Origin: Microvirga guangxiensis
GTDB taxonomy: Bacteria; Pseudomonadota; Alphaproteobacteria; Rhizobiales; Beijerinckiaceae
Assembly: GCF_900102135.1 (NCBI RefSeq)
Contig: NZ_FMVJ01000007.1
Coordinates: 62,001-126,000 of the forward strand
Length of the DNA: 64,000 bases
Direction: 5' to 3'
A model generated the notes under the pieces. It saw nothing but the letters and a program-made list of their open reading frames with translations. It was not told where the DNA came from and did no database searches. Position 1 is the first letter of the stretch, and every line of letters starts with the position of its first letter. Position numbers and translations under genes: made by a program. Positions 18,100 through 26,213 of this stretch are shown piece after piece.

Positions 18100-19662
18100 T
18101 CAAACGACGCAGAAATCAGCGGCAGAGAGAGAGAGGTTTTTTGCGAGCTTGGCGAATTCCAACGGCGTGTACTTGGAGCCTGAACCGTCGGCATCATAGG
18201 ACAGGACGCCTGTTTTCTTGTCGTAGAGAATGTAGTCGTTCTTGTCCTTGGCCTTGCCGACCTTGAAATACTTGCTGTTCAGTTGCACCGGCGACGCCTC
18301 GGAGCCCTTTCCGAGCTTCTTGAACACCTTGTTGTCGAGCCAGATTGTATCGTCCGCCACGGAGAAGTCGGTGATCGTGTCGAAGTTCACTTTCCGATCG
18401 GTTTTGGACGTGCCGAGCCTGGCATCGAACACGAATACGTCCTGCCCTGTTCCGCCGGTGAGGATGTCGTTGCCGTAGCCGCCGTTGATCTTGTCGTTAC
18501 CGGCGCCGCCCGTCAGCGTGTTTTTGGTCCTGGTGCCGGTCAGAACCTGGCCGCTCTGTGAAGGGGTGGGTTCCACGGGTGCCGGCGTACCAGGGGTGCC
18601 GCCCGGTCCTGGAGTGACAGGGCCCGGTTCAACAGGGTCGGGTTTCGGATCTGGGGGAGGGGGCTGAAGATCAACCGTCTTGTCGCTGAACTTGACGAAC
18701 TTGATATTCTTCAGAAGATCCGTCCCATCCTTCTCATGGCGCTTGTCGGCAATGGTGAATGTGCCATTGGCATTCTTCGTCACGATGTAATCAGTACTGG
18801 CACCGGAATACACGGCTGTATTCGTCCCGCTGCCGCCATCGAGCGTGTCATTGGCGCCCTTGCCCTCCAGCGTATCATCGCCGCCGCCTCCGAGGAGGGT
18901 GTTGTCATAGGCATTGCCGCGGAGGGTGTTTTTCAATTCATTGCCTGTGAGCGTTACGTCATGGCTATAGGCAGCAATCTCCAGGGTCTCGACATCGACT
19001 CCTGCATCAAGAGTGTAACTGACGTAAGCGATGAGCTTGTCATTGCCTTCACCGGCGCGCTCCACGATGATGTCTCCTGCATCGTGGATGATGTAGGTAT
19101 CATCGCCGAGCTGGCCGATGAGATGATCGTCACCATAGCCTCCACTCAGTCTGTTGTTGCCGGAATCTCCTATCAGCATGTTTGAAGCAACATGATCGAG
19201 CGTGACGGACAGACTGATGTCCTTGCTAGAATCAAATGCTCTGATGACCTCGATGTGAGCGCCGACGGTTATGTTTGTTCGGGCGTATACCGTGTCCACT
19301 CCGCCGCCTTCGTATTCGAAGATGCCATCGTCTTCATCGGCATAGTAGACATCATTATGAAGGCCTCCATAAAGGATATCTGCTCCTTGGCCGCCACTGA
19401 GGAAGTCCTGCCCTTCGCCGCCGTAGAGAATATCGTCGCCACCTTCTCCGTACAGACTGTCATCTCCACCCCTGCCGTACATGATGTCTTTTGCATCGCT
19501 GCCGCGGCGTGTATTGTTACCTGCATCCCCCTCCCAGGTCACTGTCGCGGACAGAGGCGCGAAAAGGGAGCTGTCGATTGCGGCACTGCTCCTCACCATC
19601 GAGAGGAAATCGACTGCAATCGGGTATAATATTTGAGGTGCTTCATCCTTCGGGAAATTCAT
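18100..19662 (-). CDS. RTX calcium-binding protein with Pro-rich linker
   Basis: This 520-residue secreted-type protein has RTX nonapeptides in two blocks (about 60-110 and 375-405, e.g. GRGGDDSLYG, GGAGNDKING). Between them are further single repeats (GGYGDDHLIG, GGGGDDTLEG), a FSD-type linker domain shared with the RTX-glycosidase (TNTAVYSG to KFSDKTV) and a proline-rich hinge (QPPPPDPKPDPVEPGPVTPG). The C-terminal ~110 residues form a secretion module (FDTITDFSVADDTIWLDNKVF) that is a diverged relative of the modules of the other two RTX proteins and ends FCVV. AGGAGCAGAGTT precedes the ATG. No enzyme domain is visible. Confidence 0.87.
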   Translation of the reverse strand: MNFPKDEAPQILYPIAVDFLSMVRSSAAIDSSLFAPLSATVTWEGDAGNNTRRGSDAKDIMYGRGGDDSLYGEGGDDILYGGEGQDFLSGGQGADILYGGLHNDVYYADEDDGIFEYEGGGVDTVYARTNITVGAHIEVIRAFDSSKDISLSVTLDHVASNMLIGDSGNNRLSGGYGDDHLIGQLGDDTYIIHDAGDIIVERAGEGNDKLIAYVSYTLDAGVDVETLEIAAYSHDVTLTGNELKNTLRGNAYDNTLLGGGGDDTLEGKGANDTLDGGSGTNTAVYSGASTDYIVTKNANGTFTIADKRHEKDGTDLLKNIKFVKFSDKTVDLQPPPPDPKPDPVEPGPVTPGPGGTPGTPAPVEPTPSQSGQVLTGTRTKNTLTGGAGNDKINGGYGNDILTGGTGQDVFVFDARLGTSKTDRKVNFDTITDFSVADDTIWLDNKVFKKLGKGSEASPVQLNSKYFKVGKAKDKNDYILYDKKTGVLSYDADGSGSKYTPLEFAKLAKNLSLSAADFCVV

Positions 19663-19713
19663 AACTCTGCTCCTAGTCCTCTTGGCCGCGAAGGTTATTC
19701 CTGCAGCGGTGTT

Positions 19714-19729
19714 AAACGTAATTACGTTT
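19714..19729. promoter_or_regulatory. 16-nt palindrome upstream of the third RTX gene
   Basis: AAACGTAATTACGTTT is a perfect palindrome 51 nt upstream of the RTX start at 19662. It looks like a dimeric repressor or activator site. One half (ATTACGTT) recurs upstream of the RTX-glycosidase at 13617-13624. Confidence 0.45.
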
Positions 19730-19766
19730 CAAGACTTAGGGCGTCGTCATAACCCGGCAATGGTGA

Positions 19767-19788
19767 GCATGTGCGCTTGCGCACATGC
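19767..19788 (-). terminator. Hairpin after the class V PLP enzyme
   Basis: GCATGTGCGC-TT-GCGCACATGC is a 10-bp perfect stem 33 nt past the minus-strand stop at 19822. No clear U-run follows, so it is terminator-like rather than a standard terminator. Confidence 0.4.
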
Positions 19789-19821
19789 CGATGAAGCTGC
19801 GGGCCGGACGGAAAAGCTGGC

Positions 19822-21000
19822 CTAGGCTGCGGAAACCGATCTTGAAGGGCTGAGCTCGGTGAGGCGCCGGCTAAGTTCGACCACTTCTTCTTGCGTCTGG
19901 TAGAGACCGAAGCCGATCCGCAGGCGATTGCCTCTGACGTCTGTGATCACATGCTGACGTTTGAGGCTGGCATAAATACTCTGCGCCTCCGGTGTCTCAA
20001 AGGTAAGAAAATTGCCGCGGCGCATCTCATCCTGCGGCACGACGAGGCGGGCCTGGTTGAGCAGGGGGCAATCGGCAAGGTGCTGCAGGAAATGCTGCTG
20101 AAGCGCCTTGGCATGCGCATGGATGATGGCTGGTGTTATGCCCTCGTGGGATAGCCAGCGCATGACCGCGTTGAAGCGGTAGAGACCAGATGGATCGAAG
20201 GTCGAGCCCATGAAGCGCCAGCCGTCCGTGCTGTATCCGACCTGTCCCTGTTGCGCATTTGCGAGATTGCCGAAGGCGGCATACCAGCCGGTGTCGCGGG
20301 GACGCAGGCCCCATCCTGGCGGGCAATGCATGAAGCAGGCGCCTTCACCTGCCATGGCGTATTTGTAGCCGCCTGCGATGTAGAAGGCGCGGTCCGCGAT
20401 GGTGGCGAGATCCGTCGCCCGCGCCATGAAGCCATGATAGCCGTCGATCACAACCATCGCATCACTGCTCACCGATTCCACAAGCCTGCGCACATCGGCT
20501 TCAAAACCGGAGTTGAAGAACACCTGGCTCACGAAGACGAGGTCATAGGAGTCGTTGGCCGCCGAGCAGAAACGATCCTCGAAGCTCGCAAGCGGCTCCA
20601 CCGGCACGCGCGTGACGGAAACGGCATTGTCTTCCTCCAGGCGCGCGATTTGTCTGGTGAAGGAATGAAACTCTCCGTCCGAAGTCAGGATGCGGATGGG
20701 CCGGTCAATAGGAAAGCAGGAGAGGATCCGCTTGAGGAATTCATGCGTGTTGGGCGCAACCGCGATGGTGCCGGGATCAGGCAGGTTGAGGTGGCCCGCC
20801 ACATGCGCGCGGAACTCGTCGAGCACGGGCCCGAGAACATGCTCCCATTTGTCGTCGATGAGACGCGCAGCGTCGTCCCAGGACTGCAGATGCGCTTCGC
20901 GCGTCACATTCGGCCAGGGGTGATGGCTGTGGGCCGCGAAATGCAGGCGCTCCGGCGCGGCGTTGAGAAAGCGGGAGAAGTGTGAACGCAGATCGAGCAT
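19822..21000 (-). CDS. Class V aminotransferase-fold PLP enzyme, kynureninase-like
   Basis: The protein has 392 residues from ATG 21000 (a longer upstream extension is not protein-like). It has the fold-type I PLP pattern: VVIDGYHGFMA contains the Asp that pairs with the pyridine nitrogen, and YIAGGYKYAMAGEG contains the likely PLP lysine. It begins 18 nt after tryptophan 2,3-dioxygenase on the same strand, so the natural reading is a kynureninase-like step of tryptophan catabolism (kynurenine to anthranilate). The N-terminal region lacks the DGNSLG signature of standard KynU, so a different substrate is possible. A formamidase gene is not in the window. Confidence 0.72.
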   Translation of the reverse strand: MLDLRSHFSRFLNAAPERLHFAAHSHHPWPNVTREAHLQSWDDAARLIDDKWEHVLGPVLDEFRAHVAGHLNLPDPGTIAVAPNTHEFLKRILSCFPIDRPIRILTSDGEFHSFTRQIARLEEDNAVSVTRVPVEPLASFEDRFCSAANDSYDLVFVSQVFFNSGFEADVRRLVESVSSDAMVVIDGYHGFMARATDLATIADRAFYIAGGYKYAMAGEGACFMHCPPGWGLRPRDTGWYAAFGNLANAQQGQVGYSTDGWRFMGSTFDPSGLYRFNAVMRWLSHEGITPAIIHAHAKALQQHFLQHLADCPLLNQARLVVPQDEMRRGNFLTFETPEAQSIYASLKRQHVITDVRGNRLRIGFGLYQTQEEVVELSRRLTELSPSRSVSAA

Positions 21001-21017
21001 GTAACGCCTCGAGAAAG

Positions 21018-21848
21018 TCAGAGATTGCCGCGTACGGACCAGAGTTCCGGAAAGAAGTAGCGCTCCAGCGCCTTGCGAAGATAGGTGACGCCGGTGCTGC
21101 CGCCGGTGCCGCGCCGCATGCCGATGATGCGCTCCACCGTCTTCATGTGACGGAAGCGCCATTGCTGGAATGCATCCTCCAGATCGACCAGCTCTTCCGC
21201 AAGTTCGTAGAGGTCGAAATGCTCGCCGGAATGACGATAGATGTCCTCCCACACAGCTTCGACGCCAGAATGCGCCGTGTAGGGCTGCGTCACGTCGCGA
21301 GCGAGCACTTCCTCAGGAACGGCATATCCGCGCCGCGCGAGAAGACGCAGCGCCTCGTCGTAAAGGCTGGGCGCGCGATAGGCGGCCTCCAATTGATCGG
21401 CGATGTCGCCGCGATGGCGGTGCGGCGCCATCTTGAGCTCGTCCTTGGCTCCGAGCTTGAACTCAACGAGGCGGTACTGCCAGGACTGGAAGCCCGAGGA
21501 CTGCCCAAGCGCAGGCCTGAAGCTCAGGTAATCGGATGGCGTCATGGTGGAGAGCACGGTCCAGGCCTGGATCAGCTGTTCCTGAATCCGGTTGATGCGC
21601 GCCGTGCACTTGAAGGCAGGCTGCAGCTCGTCGGCGCGCAGATGGGCGAGGGCGGTGTCGAGCTCACGGTTGAGGAGCTTGAGCCACAGCTCCATCACCT
21701 GATGGATGGTGATGAAGAGCAGCTCGTCATGCTCCTGCGTCAGGGGCTGCTGGGCGGAGAGAAGCGTGTCGAGCTGGAGATAGTCTCCGTAGCTCATGTC
21801 CTTCGTGAAATCGGTGTGGATGCCTTCCGTAGGTCCGTTCGCCATCAT
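21018..21848 (-). CDS. kynA: Tryptophan 2,3-dioxygenase
   Basis: This 276-residue heme enzyme opens the indole ring of tryptophan to N-formylkynurenine. The sequence is nearly all helix-forming with the family motifs YLQLDTLLSAQ near residue 27, ELWLKLLNRELD, and RHMKTVERIIGMRRGTGGS, the latter holding the heme-ligand His and the substrate-binding region. Length is normal. It is the first gene of a two-gene unit with the class V PLP enzyme 18 nt downstream. The 173-bp region upstream, shared with the divergent DUF3297 gene, should hold its promoter. Confidence 0.95.
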   Translation of the reverse strand: MMANGPTEGIHTDFTKDMSYGDYLQLDTLLSAQQPLTQEHDELLFITIHQVMELWLKLLNRELDTALAHLRADELQPAFKCTARINRIQEQLIQAWTVLSTMTPSDYLSFRPALGQSSGFQSWQYRLVEFKLGAKDELKMAPHRHRGDIADQLEAAYRAPSLYDEALRLLARRGYAVPEEVLARDVTQPYTAHSGVEAVWEDIYRHSGEHFDLYELAEELVDLEDAFQQWRFRHMKTVERIIGMRRGTGGSTGVTYLRKALERYFFPELWSVRGNL

Positions 21849-22021
21849 TGCCCTCCCCAGCCGTCTGCAATGCCTGAATCTCTTGTCGTTTCAGGTAGCC
21901 TTTGAGGGGAAATAGGGTCAACGCGAACAATGTCACCAGGGAAGGGGCCGGAGAATTGGCATCCGGCTCCCGAGCGGCTAGGTTGCGGGCCGATTTGCCC
22001 CTTTGAACGGAGACCATCCGC

Positions 22022-22264
22022 ATGAGCGATACGCTTCCAGACCGCCTGTCCACCAACCCGAACAGCCCTCATTACAACGAGGAGCTTCTGGCCAAGGGTA
22101 TCGGCATCCGCTTCAACGGGGCCGAGAAGACCAACGTCGATGAGTATTGCGTCAGCGAGGGCTGGGTCCGCGTGATCGCCGGCAATGCCAAGGATCGCTT
22201 CGGCAATCCCATGACCATCAAGCTCAAGGGCAAGGTCGAGCCCTACCTGCAATCCACGGACTGA
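22022..22264 (+). CDS. DUF3297 family protein
   Basis: This small cytoplasmic protein has 80 residues and matches the DUF3297 family: DRLSTNPNSPHYNEE, GIGIRFNG and the C-terminal GNPMTIKLKGKVEPY are typical. The family is common in alpha-, beta- and gammaproteobacteria and has no proven function, although some annotations call members glutathione peroxidase-like without good basis. It is divergent from kynA and converges with the VOC gene. Confidence 0.85.
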   Translation: MSDTLPDRLSTNPNSPHYNEELLAKGIGIRFNGAEKTNVDEYCVSEGWVRVIAGNAKDRFGNPMTIKLKGKVEPYLQSTD

Positions 22265-22373
22265 GCCTTCCGGAGTGCTGCTGCCGGAGCCCGTCTGAGG
22301 CGGGGCCTCCGGCCCGCGTGGATTCGTGCCTTGCGGCATGCCCCGCCTGAAACTTGTTTGATGCAGGTGGCGC

Positions 22374-23153
22374 TCAGGAACTCTTGCGAGGGCCGACGAG
22401 GCCGAACATCGCGCCTTGCGGATCCGTGGCGACGATGATGTGGACGCCGCCCGGAACTTCGGCGGGACCATAATGGATCATGCCGCCATTGTCGGACACG
22501 GCTCCTGCGGCAAGGTCGATATCCTCGACGCCGAAGTAGAATGTCCATCTCGCGGGTGGCCCATCCTCCTGCCTGTTCATCACGGCGCCGATGGTTTGGC
22601 CGTGATGGTCGATGAACTGATAATCGCCCATGGCCCCCATCGGCATCGCGTCGCCTTTCTCCCATCCGAATAGGCCGGAATAGAAGGCCAGAGCCGCTTT
22701 CTGGTCATTGGCGGCAAGCTCGTTCCAGTGACAATGCCCACGCTCGGTCTGGGAGAAGGCCGTGCTGGTGCCTTCCACCGCGCCGCGCATCACATAGAAC
22801 ACGACGCCTTCCGGATCGGCCATCATTGCAAATCGGCCGACTCCGGGAATGTCGGTAGGCGGCATGTGCTGAATGCCGCCGGCCCGCACGATGTCCGACG
22901 CCGAGGAATCCACATTGTCGACGCCGATATAGCCCAGCCAGCATGGGCGCATGCCTGCTGCCGCGGCGCCTGCCGGAAGCCGCATGAAGCCTGCGACATC
23001 CGCAATGCCGGTCCCGAAGATGCTGTAGTCCTGGGTCGCTTCGCCCGCCGGTCGCGCCTGCCAACCGAGAACAGCGCCGTAGAACCGTGAGGCCGCGGCT
23101 GTGTCGGTGGTCAGAAGTTCATACCAGATAAAATCGCCATGCCGATTGGTCAT
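22374..23153 (-). CDS. Two-domain VOC (glyoxalase/bleomycin resistance) protein
   Basis: This 259-residue cytoplasmic protein consists of two VOC repeats: residues ~8-125 (FIWYELLTTDTAAASRFYGA) and ~138-255 (CHWNELAANDQKAALAFYSG). Each has the babbab pattern and metal-ligand-type His/Glu positions. Paired-VOC proteins of this kind are often annotated as glyoxalase or CFP-30B-like and may act on hydroxylated or electrophilic small molecules; no specific substrate can be named. It lies 10 nt downstream of the DUF1428 gene, so the two are probably co-transcribed and perhaps controlled by the divergent MarR regulator. Confidence 0.88.
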   Translation of the reverse strand: MTNRHGDFIWYELLTTDTAAASRFYGAVLGWQARPAGEATQDYSIFGTGIADVAGFMRLPAGAAAAGMRPCWLGYIGVDNVDSSASDIVRAGGIQHMPPTDIPGVGRFAMMADPEGVVFYVMRGAVEGTSTAFSQTERGHCHWNELAANDQKAALAFYSGLFGWEKGDAMPMGAMGDYQFIDHHGQTIGAVMNRQEDGPPARWTFYFGVEDIDLAAGAVSDNGGMIHYGPAEVPGGVHIIVATDPQGAMFGLVGPRKSS

Positions 23154-23163
23154 GAAGCACCTC

Positions 23164-23517
23164 TCAGACGTCGAGGATCGGCATGAAACCGCCGAAGATC
23201 ATGCGCTTGCCGTCGAAGGGCATCGTTTCGCCCATGGCCCGCATGCGCGGATCGGTCATGATCTTTTGGTTCGCGGCATCCCGCACTTCTTTCGAGGGGT
23301 ATTCGATCCAGCTGAAGACGACGACCTCGTCATCCTTGGCCTTCACGGCCATGCGGAAATCGGTGAGCTTGCCGTCAGGTACATCGTCACCCCAGCACTC
23401 GACCATGCGGGTCGCGCCGAATTCCTTGAACAGGGGCGCGGCTTCCGCCGCGTGCTTGCGATAGGCTTCCTTTTCGCCGGCAGGCACAGCCACCACGAAT
23501 CCATCCACATAGCTCAT
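23164..23517 (-). CDS. DUF1428 (YbaA-like) protein
   Basis: The product has 117 residues from ATG 23517, chosen because AGGGAGACGACCG precedes it (a GTG/ATG 30 nt upstream is less likely). YVDGFVVAVPAGEKEAYRKHA and the C-terminal PFDGKRMIFGGF are diagnostic for DUF1428, a dimeric alpha-beta barrel (ferredoxin-like) family of unknown function. It heads a probable operon with the VOC gene and is divergent from the marR-like gene; the 12-bp palindrome at 23589-23600 lies between them. Confidence 0.88.
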   Translation of the reverse strand: MSYVDGFVVAVPAGEKEAYRKHAAEAAPLFKEFGATRMVECWGDDVPDGKLTDFRMAVKAKDDEVVVFSWIEYPSKEVRDAANQKIMTDPRMRAMGETMPFDGKRMIFGGFMPILDV

Positions 23518-23577
23518 CGGTCGTCTCCCTAGGCCCCGCGCTTTCAATCCTGCTTCTGCAAGTTTTGATGTTCATTG

Positions 23578-23606
23578 TTGACTTTTACGTTGATATCAAC
23601 ATAATA
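23578..23606 (+). promoter_or_regulatory. Promoter of the MarR gene with palindromic operator in the spacer
   Basis: TTGACT (23578-23583) and ATAATA (23601-23606) are separated by exactly 17 bp, a strong sigma-70-type pair. The last 12 bp of the spacer (23589-23600) are the perfect palindrome GTTGATATCAAC, a typical MarR-family site. The ATG at 23612 lies only 5 nt past the -10 box, so transcription should begin at or next to the start codon. Confidence 0.7.
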
Positions 23607-23611
23607 TTCTC

Positions 23612-24082
23612 ATGTCAAACAGCCGCGATGTTCCCTTCGATACGACAATCCATATTCGGGATGCCTGCCTTTGCCTTCATGCTCAAAGGGCGGCGCGCAC
23701 CCTTTCGAGAATCTTCGACGAGGCTTTCCAGCCGGTTGGGATTACATCCGGGCAATTCTCCCTGCTGAATGCCCTCAATCGGCCCGACTCGCCGAAAGTC
23801 GGCTCTGTGGCGCAATTGCTGGCGATGGACCGCACAACCCTGACGGCGGCCCTGAAGCCGTTGGAGCGCGACGGTCTCGTCACCATCAAGGTGGATCCGG
23901 ATGACCGTCGCAGCCGCCTTCTCCACCTCACCGAGACAGGCCAGAAGGTGCTGGCCTCCGCAGTGCCGATCTGGCGCGATCTTCATGCGGCTGTCGAAGC
24001 GGAGCTGACGGCGCTCCAGCCGGATGCCTTGCGTAGCGCATTGAGCACCCTGTCGCGATCAAGGTCGTCGCGGCAGGGATAA
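23612..24082 (+). CDS. MarR-family transcriptional regulator
   Basis: The product has 156 residues. The winged helix-turn-helix is at about 60-125 (GSVAQLLAMDRTTLTAALKPLERDGLV, then the DPDDRRSRLLHLTETG wing). It should bind as a dimer and most likely represses itself and the divergent DUF1428-VOC pair through the palindrome GTTGATATCAAC. Cys residues in IRDACLCLHAQ (18-24) could allow redox sensing, which is an inference. There is no Shine-Dalgarno sequence and the promoter is right next to the ATG, pointing to a leaderless mRNA. Confidence 0.9.
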   Translation: MSNSRDVPFDTTIHIRDACLCLHAQRAARTLSRIFDEAFQPVGITSGQFSLLNALNRPDSPKVGSVAQLLAMDRTTLTAALKPLERDGLVTIKVDPDDRRSRLLHLTETGQKVLASAVPIWRDLHAAVEAELTALQPDALRSALSTLSRSRSSRQG

Positions 24083-24223
24083 TTGCCATAATATTTGCGG
24101 AGGAGGGGCCTCGCGATCCGTCTCATCCAGTCCCAAGGCTGGACGCGGAGCCAAGCCGCCCAAGTTTTAAGACAAGCTTGTCAGCCGGGGACGATCGTCG
24201 TCCTTGAGAAAGGCTTGTCCCGC

Positions 24224-24529
24224 ATGCTCTCCCGCAGAGCTTCCCGGTCAATCAAGGCCGCCGTCTTCTCGACGGCTTTTCTCGCCGCGCCGCAGACGGT
24301 GGCTCATCGCTGGTATCCGTTCTGGTGCTGCGACGATAACGATTGTCGGGAGCTTGTCGCGGCAAACGGCGAGACGGTCATCGAGACGGAGGACGGCTAC
24401 CGCCTCTGGGATGGACGTTTCATCGGCCGTGAGCACAGCAGGCCTTCGCCCGACCGGCATTTTCACTTGTGCGAAGAGCAGACCACGCGGGCGATCATCT
24501 GCTTCTTCGCGCCTCAGGGGCAGTCGTGA
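24224..24529 (+). CDS. Small Cys/His-rich secreted protein
   Basis: About 101 residues from ATG 24224 (a longer frame from 24095 lacks a start signal). Residues ~1-25 form a signal peptide (RSIKAAVFSTAFLAAPQTVA), followed by HRWYPFWCCDDNDC, a pattern I have seen in small periplasmic proteins of Hyphomicrobiales without known function. Further Cys at FHLCEE and IICFF could give two disulfides or a metal site. Its stop overlaps the start of the next gene by 4 nt (GTGA), so the two are translationally coupled. Confidence 0.68.
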   Translation: MLSRRASRSIKAAVFSTAFLAAPQTVAHRWYPFWCCDDNDCRELVAANGETVIETEDGYRLWDGRFIGREHSRPSPDRHFHLCEEQTTRAIICFFAPQGQS

Positions 24530-25221
24530 CGGATATTCGCACCCTTGCAATGATCTGCGCCGCGCTTCTCGCAAGCCTCGCCTCGCTGGCGGGGCCTTCC
24601 TGGGCGCAGAGTTTATCGAACCCCGCTTTTTCCGAGGCAGATCCGCCGGGACTTCCGTCCATCGGCAAATGGATGCTCACGGCGCAGGACGTGCCGTCCG
24701 ACTGGCTCGGCGAAGTCTATGAGGGCAAGATCCTGCGGGAGCCCATCAACATCATCATCGTCGATGAAGGGGCCATAAGCCGTGCCGACGCCGTCGCCCG
24801 TCTCATCGCAGCAGCGCGCAGCGCGGGCTATCCCATCCGCCTCGGACATTCCGCCGGATATCAGGCCGTGATCGGCGGACAACTCTTCGCACAATTGCCC
24901 AAAGGCTGGGACGATGCTTTCTCCAACGAGGTGTTCGAACTCAGCAATAACCACGGGCGCATCTTCGGCCCATACATGCTGGGGCAGATCTATCTTTTTA
25001 CCGGGGCCTTCAGCCGCGAGCGCGTGGACCCTTTCCGCTGGCCCGGACACCGTTTCGCATCCTTCAATCAGGCGCGAAACGATTTCGTTGAACGAATGGA
25101 CCGGACCACCGCTTACAAGATGTCCAGCTCCGTCAGCCTCGACAATGCGCTTGCCGACAATCCCAAGCTCACGACGGGCGACCATGACGGCAATGCGTTC
25201 ATCCTGCGCGCGGGACCTTAG
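24526..25221 (+). CDS. Periplasmic protein of unknown function
   Basis: The protein has 231 residues from GTG 24526, supported by AGGGGCAGTC upstream and the 4-nt overlap with the preceding secreted protein. Residues 1-27 are a Sec signal peptide ending GPSWAQS. The mature part is alpha/beta with NIIIVDEGAISRADAVARLIAAA and several aromatic motifs (FGPYMLGQIYLFTGAFSRE). I do not recognise a named family; it resembles conserved secreted proteins of unknown function. It converges with the threonine dehydratase-like gene, their stops overlapping by 4 nt. Confidence 0.72.
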   Translation: MTDIRTLAMICAALLASLASLAGPSWAQSLSNPAFSEADPPGLPSIGKWMLTAQDVPSDWLGEVYEGKILREPINIIIVDEGAISRADAVARLIAAARSAGYPIRLGHSAGYQAVIGGQLFAQLPKGWDDAFSNEVFELSNNHGRIFGPYMLGQIYLFTGAFSRERVDPFRWPGHRFASFNQARNDFVERMDRTTAYKMSSSVSLDNALADNPKLTTGDHDGNAFILRAGP

Positions 25222-26213
25222 GCCATCGCATCGGATAGAAAGCCCGCATAGGCTTTCGGGTCCACGTTTCCGCCGCTGATGATGATGCCGACGCGCTTGC
25301 CCTCGCACGGGACGATGCCGTGCAGAGCTGCTGCTGCGGCAAGGCATCCGGTCGGCTCCACCACGATCTTCATGCGTTCGGCGAAAAAGCGCATGGTGTC
25401 CACCAGCATTGCGTCCGTCACCGTCACCATGTCGCTTGCGAGCGCGCGGATGATCGGAAAAGTCTTCTGACCAATATACGTGGTCTGCGCGCCGTCCGCG
25501 ATGGTGACGGGAACGGGGATACGCACGATGGTCCCTGAGCGGAAGGATTGCTGGGCATCATTGCCGGCTTCAGGCTCGACACCGACGATCCTGCATTCGG
25601 GCGAGAGCGCCCGTGCGGCGAGCGCCGAGCCTGCGAGCAGACCGCCGCCGCCGACGCAAACGAGCAGCAGGTCGAGTGGGCCGACTTCCTCGATCAGCTC
25701 CTTGGTGGCAGTGCCTTGGCCTACGATCACATCCTCATGGTCATAAGGGGGGATGAGCGTGAGCCCACGCTCGGCGGAAAGTCTGCGCCCGATCTCCTCG
25801 CGGTCTTCCGTGTAGCGGTCGTAGAGCACGACTTCGCCGCCATAGCCCTTGGTGGCAGCGACCTTCATGGCCGGAGCATCCTTCGGCATGATGATGACGG
25901 AAGGCACGTTCTGAAGCTGACCTGCATAGGCGATGGCCTGCGCGTGATTGCCCGAGGAGAAGGCCACCACGCCCCGTATCTTCGCATCCTGCGGCAGCCG
26001 CGCGATCGCGTTATAGGCGCCACGGAACTTGAAGGCGCCGCCTCTTTGCAGGTTTTCCGCCTTGAAGAAAAGCCTGGCTCCTGTGCGCTCATCGGCAGTC
26101 CTGGAGGTAAGCACTGGCGTGCGATGGGCGATGCCCTCGATGCGCTGCGATGCCGCGATCACGTCATCATAGGTGGGAAGGCTCAGGCTGTCGGCGGAAT
26201 TCGAAGAGGTCAT
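25218..26213 (-). CDS. Threonine/serine dehydratase, catabolic type
   Basis: The product has 331 residues from ATG 26213. It is a fold-type II PLP enzyme: GGAFKFRGAYNAI holds the PLP lysine (K62), and VCVGGGGLLAGSA is the phosphate-binding Gly loop. The reaction is deamination of threonine to 2-oxobutyrate or of serine to pyruvate. There is no C-terminal ACT regulatory domain, unlike biosynthetic IlvA, so catabolic threonine ammonia-lyase or serine racemase/dehydratase are both possible. An isolated gene; its 194-bp upstream spacer is shared with the hemerythrin gene. Confidence 0.88.
   Translation of the reverse strand: MTSSNSADSLSLPTYDDVIAASQRIEGIAHRTPVLTSRTADERTGARLFFKAENLQRGGAFKFRGAYNAIARLPQDAKIRGVVAFSSGNHAQAIAYAGQLQNVPSVIIMPKDAPAMKVAATKGYGGEVVLYDRYTEDREEIGRRLSAERGLTLIPPYDHEDVIVGQGTATKELIEEVGPLDLLLVCVGGGGLLAGSALAARALSPECRIVGVEPEAGNDAQQSFRSGTIVRIPVPVTIADGAQTTYIGQKTFPIIRALASDMVTVTDAMLVDTMRFFAERMKIVVEPTGCLAAAAALHGIVPCEGKRVGIIISGGNVDPKAYAGFLSDAMA

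Noticed and set aside
21001..21252. An N-terminal extension of the class V PLP enzyme
   Set aside because: It overlaps kynA coding sequence and is Arg/Gly/Ser-rich; the conserved protein begins at ATG 21000.
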